Shown: piece by piece, positions 7,523-10,143 of the stretch | Layout of the letters: each line of letters starts with the position of its first letter | How positions within the stretch are numbered: position 1 is the first letter of the stretch | NCBI GenBank assembly: GCA_002067855.1 | Contig: MVQS01000415.1 | Coordinates: 1-10,143, forward strand | DNA length: 10,143 bases | Reading direction: 5' to 3' | Origin: Syntrophaceae bacterium PtaB.Bin038 | GTDB lineage: Bacteria; Desulfobacterota; Syntrophia; Syntrophales; UBA2192 | The notes under the pieces: model-generated | Told to the model about the DNA's origin: nothing | The model's database searches: none | Seen by the model: the letters and a program-made list of their open reading frames with translations, nothing else | Made by a program: the position numbers and the translations under genes

Positions 7523-8395
7523 ATGGAACCGACGCGGACAACGGCATTCATTTTCTTCGCCTTCCGGCTGATCCCCCTGGGCTTGCGCCGGGCGATCTTC
7601 AAGGGCGTCTTCCGCCTCTTCTACCACGCCTCGGCGAAACAGCGGATCATCGCCCTGCACAACCTCCGGAACGCCTTCCCGGAGAAGGGCATCGACGAGA
7701 TCGAGGGCATCGCCAAAGGGGTCTACCGCCACCTGGCCCTCGTGACGGCCGATCTCTTCGAGATGCCCTGGATCACCCGCGAGACCCTGCCCGAGTGGGC
7801 CGACGCGGAGGGGCTCGAGCACGTCGAGAGGGCCCTCGCCGCGGGGAAGGGTGTCCTTTCCGTGGTGGCCCACTTCGGCCACTGGGAGCTCATGACCGTC
7901 GCGGTCCCCCTGATGATCGGGCCTATGCAGATCGTCTACCGGCCCCTGGACAGCCCCGTCCTGGACAACCTGCTCGGCTGGAGCCGGACCAGGCACGGCA
8001 ACGCCCTCATCCCCAAGGGGGGCTCAGGGAAGCGGATCATCCGCCTGCTCCGGGAAAACCAGATGATCGGGATCCTGAGCGACCAGAACGTGGACACGCG
8101 CGAGGGCGTCTTCGTGGACTTCTTCGGCCGGCCCGCATGCACCTCCGTCGGCACGGCGGTGCTCGCCCTGCAGTCCGGGGCGCCCGTCCTGCCGGCCTTC
8201 ATGCCCCGGATGCCCGACGGGCGCTACCGGCTGATCATCCTGCCTCCCGTCGAGATCACCCGGACCGACGACTACGAGTCCGATCTCGTGGTCAACACGC
8301 AGCGCTTCACGAAGGTGGTCGAGGACATGGTGCGCAAGTACCCCGACCAGTGGTTCTGGATCCACCAGCGGTGGAAGACGAAGCCGTGGCAGTGA
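7523..8395 (+). CDS. lpxL: LpxL/HtrB-family lipid A secondary acyltransferase
   Basis: This 290-residue protein belongs to the LPLAT (lysophospholipid acyltransferase) superfamily of lipid A late acyltransferases. It has an N-terminal hydrophobic segment (about residues 8-33), the NLRNAFPEK stretch typical of HtrB-like proteins, and the catalytic HX4E motif HFGHWE at 117-122 (His117, Glu122). It continues with IGILSDQNVDTREGVFVDFFGRPA and the C-terminal WFWIHQRWKTKP. Such enzymes add a secondary acyl chain from ACP to a primary hydroxyacyl chain on the cytoplasmic side of the inner membrane. Whether it acts like LpxL or LpxM, before or after Kdo addition, cannot be read from sequence. The ATG at 7523 gives the expected N-terminus. 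It stands 26 bp after a GAAG octamer array, and its stop codon begins a small inverted repeat leading into the repeat cluster. Confidence 0.9.
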   Translation: MEPTRTTAFIFFAFRLIPLGLRRAIFKGVFRLFYHASAKQRIIALHNLRNAFPEKGIDEIEGIAKGVYRHLALVTADLFEMPWITRETLPEWADAEGLEHVERALAAGKGVLSVVAHFGHWELMTVAVPLMIGPMQIVYRPLDSPVLDNLLGWSRTRHGNALIPKGGSGKRIIRLLRENQMIGILSDQNVDTREGVFVDFFGRPACTSVGTAVLALQSGAPVLPAFMPRMPDGRYRLIILPPVEITRTDDYESDLVVNTQRFTKVVEDMVRKYPDQWFWIHQRWKTKPWQ

Positions 8396-8401
8396 TGCTG
8401 C

Positions 8402-8465
8402 GCATCAGGTTGTCATCGGCCGATGACAACCTTGAAGTTAGGAAGCGAGGAAGAGCAGAAGAGCG
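8402..8465 (+). repeat. Repeat unit 1: 26-bp perfect palindrome plus four GAAG octamers
   Basis: GCATC leads into a perfect 26-bp palindrome at 8407-8432 (half-site AGGTTGTCATCGG). After one base come four octamers starting GAAG at 8434, 8442, 8450 and 8458. This 64-bp unit is essentially identical to unit 3 (8635-8698). The lpxL stop region adds a nested small inverted repeat: TGATGC (8393-8398) against GCATCA (8402-8407). The sequence between the units (8466-8516) shows nothing I recognise. Confidence 0.9.
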
Positions 8466-8516
8466 GTCAAGAAAGTAATAAGAAAAGGGTTCCAAACGAG
8501 ATTAGTCCAGACGCAG

Positions 8517-8578
8517 GCATCATGTTGTCACGTACCGTGACAACTCGAAGTTAGGAAGTGAGGAAGAGCAGAAGAGCG
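8517..8578 (+). repeat. Repeat unit 2: variant palindrome plus four GAAG octamers
   Basis: This unit begins GCATCATGTTGTCA and has 9-bp arms, GTTGTCACG (8524-8532) and CGTGACAAC (8536-8544), around a 3-nt loop. Four GAAG octamers follow at 8547, 8555, 8563 and 8571. Compared with units 1 and 3, the inner stem differs on both arms yet still pairs, so symmetry has been kept while sequence changed. Unit starts are 115 and 118 bp apart, giving a loose tandem arrangement. The filler at 8579-8634 is A-rich and then G-rich, with no gene that I can see. Confidence 0.88.
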
Positions 8579-8634
8579 GACAAGAAAACGAAAAGAAAAA
8601 GCAAAGAGGGCCCGGGAGATAAATGTTGCCGGAA

Positions 8635-8698
8635 GCATCAGGTTGTCATCGGCCGATGACAACCTTGAAGTTAGGAAGCGAGGAAGAGCAGAAGAGCG
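8635..8698 (+). repeat. Repeat unit 3: 26-bp palindrome plus four GAAG octamers abutting the S23-family gene
   Basis: The perfect palindrome is at 8640-8665 and the octamers begin at 8667, 8675, 8683 and 8691. The ATG of the four-helix-bundle gene begins at 8700, right after the last octamer. The purine-rich array therefore forms its ribosome-binding region (GGAAGAG and GAAGAG just upstream). The unit is the left boundary of the inverted pair whose right partner is at 9096-9135. Confidence 0.9.
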
Positions 8699-8699
8699 G

Positions 8700-9095
8700 A
8701 TGGAAAAGACAGGTTCAAGAAAGACGACGATCAAACACTTCCGGGACTTGGAGGTCTACCAGACGTCCTTTGAACTTGCGATGAAAATTTATCAGATCAC
8801 GAAGAAATTGCCTGCCGAGGAGAAATATGCACTGACAGATCAGATTAGACGATCGTCAAGAGCGGTATGCTCCAATCTAGCCGAAGCTTGGAGGAAGAGA
8901 AAATATCCTGCTGTTTTCTGCAATAAGCTGACAGATGCCATGCAGGAGGCCTCGGAAACACAGAGCTGGTTGGAATTCTGCTATGCTTGTGAGTATATTG
9001 ATGAAACCCTGTTCACTGTCATGGATAAAGAATATGAATCGGTTATTGGGATGTTGAGTCGTATGGAACAACAGGCGGATAAGTTCTGTTTTTAA
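8700..9095 (+). CDS. Four-helix-bundle protein of the S23 / 23S rRNA intervening-sequence (IVP) family
   Basis: The 131-residue protein contains the family's typical pattern: HFRDLEVYQTSFELAMKIY near the N-terminus, then LPAEEKYALTDQIRRSSRAVCSNLAEAW, and later TDAMQEASETQSWLEFCYAC. It is predicted to be all-helical and cytoplasmic, without a signal peptide. Relatives are encoded inside intervening sequences of 23S rRNA genes in Leptospira and Coxiella, and a related protein (Avd) works with diversity-generating reverse transcriptases. The role of stand-alone members is not established, and I assign none. An in-frame TTG at 8643 could extend the protein by 19 residues through the palindrome and array. 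The ATG at 8700 is preferred because it places the conserved fold near the N-terminus and leaves the repeat untranslated. Lower G+C than its neighbours suggests transfer. It interrupts an otherwise pure LPS gene run. Confidence 0.9.
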   Translation: MEKTGSRKTTIKHFRDLEVYQTSFELAMKIYQITKKLPAEEKYALTDQIRRSSRAVCSNLAEAWRKRKYPAVFCNKLTDAMQEASETQSWLEFCYACEYIDETLFTVMDKEYESVIGMLSRMEQQADKFCF

Positions 9096-9135
9096 ACACT
9101 TTCCGCTCTTCCGAACTTCCGATCTTCCTAACTTC
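9096..9135 (-). repeat. Inverted GAAG octamer array closing the S23-family unit
   Basis: Read on the minus strand from 9135 down, four octamers begin with GAAG (ending at 9128, 9120, 9112 and 9104). A fifth, GAAAGTGT, reaches 9096, directly after the stop codon of the four-helix-bundle gene. It is the reverse complement of the array upstream of that gene. It could pair with any of the three plus-strand arrays in a transcript, enclosing the gene in a long stem. It could also act as a roadblock between that gene and waaF. Confidence 0.85.
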
Positions 9136-9154
9136 GTGTGGTTTGGGCTGCGCT

Positions 9155-10143
9155 GTGGCGAAGAGTATAGACTTTAATAAGATCAACAAGGTTCTGATAA
9201 GGGGCACCAACTGGATCGGCGACGTGGTCATGACGTTCCCGGCGATGGCGGCCGTGCGCGCAACGCTGCCGGCGGCGCGCATCACGGTCCTCGTGAAGCC
9301 CTGGGTCGCCGATCTCGTGCGGATGCACCCGGCCGCGGACGACGTCCTGGTCTACGAGAGGCCGGGGCGGCACGACGGCCTCGGCGGGATCCTGCGGCTG
9401 GCCCGGGATCTCCGGCAGAGGCGCTTCGACGCGGCGATCCTCCTGCAGAACGCCATCGAGGCCGCCGTCATCGCGCGGCTCGCAGGGATCCCGGTGCGCG
9501 CCGGATACAGCACCGATGCCCGCGGCCTGCTGCTCACCCACCCGGTGAGGCTCGAACCCCGGATCAAAACCGTGCACCAGTCGCTCTACTACGTGGAGAT
9601 GCTCAAGGCACTGGGGTTCGCATCGGCCGGCACGGCCGTTTCCCTCGTCCCCTCGGAGGCGCAGAGGCGGGCGGCACAGGAGCACCTTGCGGGGCTGGGC
9701 ATCGCCGGGAGGCGCCCGATCGTCGGCATGGCCCCCGGTGCGGCCTACGGGCCGGCGAAGCGATGGTTCCCGGAGCGCTTTGCGGCCGTGGCCGACCGGC
9801 TCGCCGAGCGATACGCCTGTCCCGTGATTCTTTTCGGAAGCGCGGGGGACCGGGCCGGCACGGAGGCGGTTCAGTCCGCGGCGAGAACCTCCCTCGTCGA
9901 CGTCGCCGGCAGGACGACCCTGGGCGACGCCATCGCGCTCATCGCCTGCTGCGACCTCTTCGTCACGAACGACTCGGGGCTCATGCACGTGGCCGGGGCC
10001 CTGGGGGTCCCCACGGTCGCGATCTTCGGATCCACGAACCCGGAGACCACCTATCCCCTGGGGGATCAGACGGTGCTCGTCCGCAGGCCCGTGGACTGCA
10101 GCCCCTGCCTCAAGCAGGAGTGCCCCACCGATTTCAAGTGCAT
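9155..10143 (+). CDS. waaF: ADP-heptose--LPS heptosyltransferase II WaaF (3' end outside window)
   Basis: The open frame runs off the right edge with 329 codons visible. It is a GT-B heptosyltransferase: VLIRGTNWIGDVVMTFPAM near the N-terminus, MAPGAAYGPAKRWFPERFA in the nucleotide-sugar domain, and TNDSGLMHVAGALGVPTVAIFGSTNPETT. It ends in the Cys-rich CSPCLKQECPTDFKC, a stretch typical of the WaaF group. WaaF adds the second L-glycero-D-manno-heptose to the LPS inner core at the cytoplasmic membrane face. The start is uncertain. There is no ATG before the conserved VLIRGTNW block, and I use GTG at 9155, which adds a polar leader (VAKSIDFNKINK) of AT-rich codons. No strong ribosome-binding site precedes it. 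The GAAG repeat ends 19 bp upstream, so insertion of that repeat may have replaced the native leader. Confidence 0.9.
   Translation, partial: MAKSIDFNKINKVLIRGTNWIGDVVMTFPAMAAVRATLPAARITVLVKPWVADLVRMHPAADDVLVYERPGRHDGLGGILRLARDLRQRRFDAAILLQNAIEAAVIARLAGIPVRAGYSTDARGLLLTHPVRLEPRIKTVHQSLYYVEMLKALGFASAGTAVSLVPSEAQRRAAQEHLAGLGIAGRRPIVGMAPGAAYGPAKRWFPERFAAVADRLAERYACPVILFGSAGDRAGTEAVQSAARTSLVDVAGRTTLGDAIALIACCDLFVTNDSGLMHVAGALGVPTVAIFGSTNPETTYPLGDQTVLVRRPVDCSPCLKQECPTDFKC

Larger units (their letters stand above)
8640..9135 (+). mobile_element. Putative S23/IVS-type element: four-helix-bundle gene between inverted GAAG arrays
   Basis: The left array (8667-8699) and right array (9103-9135) are inverted copies of a 33-bp sequence, matching at about 27 of 33 positions by my hand alignment. 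The gene starts right after one and stops just before the other. Inside, base composition drops (43% G+C in 8821-8880, against about 68% in a sampled stretch of lpxL). Inverted ends, an internal gene of foreign composition and an ORF-less relative at 1117-1178 together suggest a small transferable unit. No transposase is encoded and I see no clear target-site duplication, so the mobile label is inference. Confidence 0.5.

Noticed and set aside
8407..8432. Intrinsic terminator after lpxL
   Set aside because: The palindrome would form a strong hairpin but is followed by a purine-rich array, not a U-tract. It recurs as part of a repeat family.
8402..8698. CRISPR array
   Set aside because: Only three units, they differ in sequence, spacers of about 50 bp are irregular, and no cas gene is nearby. 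The internal palindrome plus octamers do not fit a CRISPR repeat.
8643..8699. In-frame TTG start extending the S23-family protein through the palindrome and array
   Set aside because: The extension is encoded by the repeat itself, and the same translated peptide appears at unit 1 with no gene behind it. The ATG at 8700 gives the normal family N-terminus.
8640..9135. Diversity-generating retroelement (S23-like Avd protein)
   Set aside because: No reverse transcriptase and no template/variable repeat pair are visible. The protein resembles stand-alone S23-family members.

Overview
This is a GC-rich window, roughly two-thirds G+C in most genes. It carries a plus-strand lipid A / LPS inner-core biosynthesis locus from a Gram-negative bacterium. 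Gene content, order and sequence style suggest a deltaproteobacterium (Desulfobacterota, perhaps Syntrophales-like). That assignment is an inference from content, not a database match. All recognised genes point the same way and most are tightly packed.

Layout: the C-terminal end of lpxD (2-265) and lpxA (281-1054) are followed by a spacer holding a head-to-head repeat (1117-1178). Next come a Gfo/Idh/MocA oxidoreductase (1234-2181) and a DegT-family PLP aminotransferase (2178-3278), which overlap by 4 bp. The aminotransferase overlaps lpxB (3262-4449). Then come msbA (4535-6292), lpxK (6332-7417), an LpxL/HtrB-type acyltransferase (7523-8395), a repeat-filled region (8396-8699), a small AT-richer four-helix-bundle (S23/IVP family) gene (8700-9095), and the start of a heptosyltransferase II gene (waaF, 9155 to the window end).

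How the genes work together: LpxA, LpxD and LpxB build the acylated disaccharide. LpxK adds the 4'-phosphate, the LpxL-type enzyme adds a secondary acyl chain, MsbA flips the product across the inner membrane, and WaaF extends the heptose core. The oxidoreductase/aminotransferase pair sits exactly between lpxA and lpxB. This is the arrangement of gnnA/gnnB in Acidithiobacillus ferrooxidans, which convert UDP-GlcNAc to its 3-amino analogue. The locus therefore probably makes lipid A with 2,3-diamino-2,3-dideoxyglucose and amide-linked acyl chains. fabZ is absent between lpxD and lpxA, and waaA, lpxH/lpxI and lpxC are not in the window.

The least explained part is a repeat family in the longer intergenic spacers. 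Its core is a purine-rich array of 8-nt units of form GAAGNNNN, usually four per array. Three copies in 8402-8698 carry a perfect or near-perfect palindrome just upstream. The S23-family gene lies exactly between a plus-strand array and an inverted array, so the whole resembles a small mobile element or a relocated rRNA-type intervening sequence. The lpxA-gnnA spacer holds an ORF-less version of the same inverted pair.
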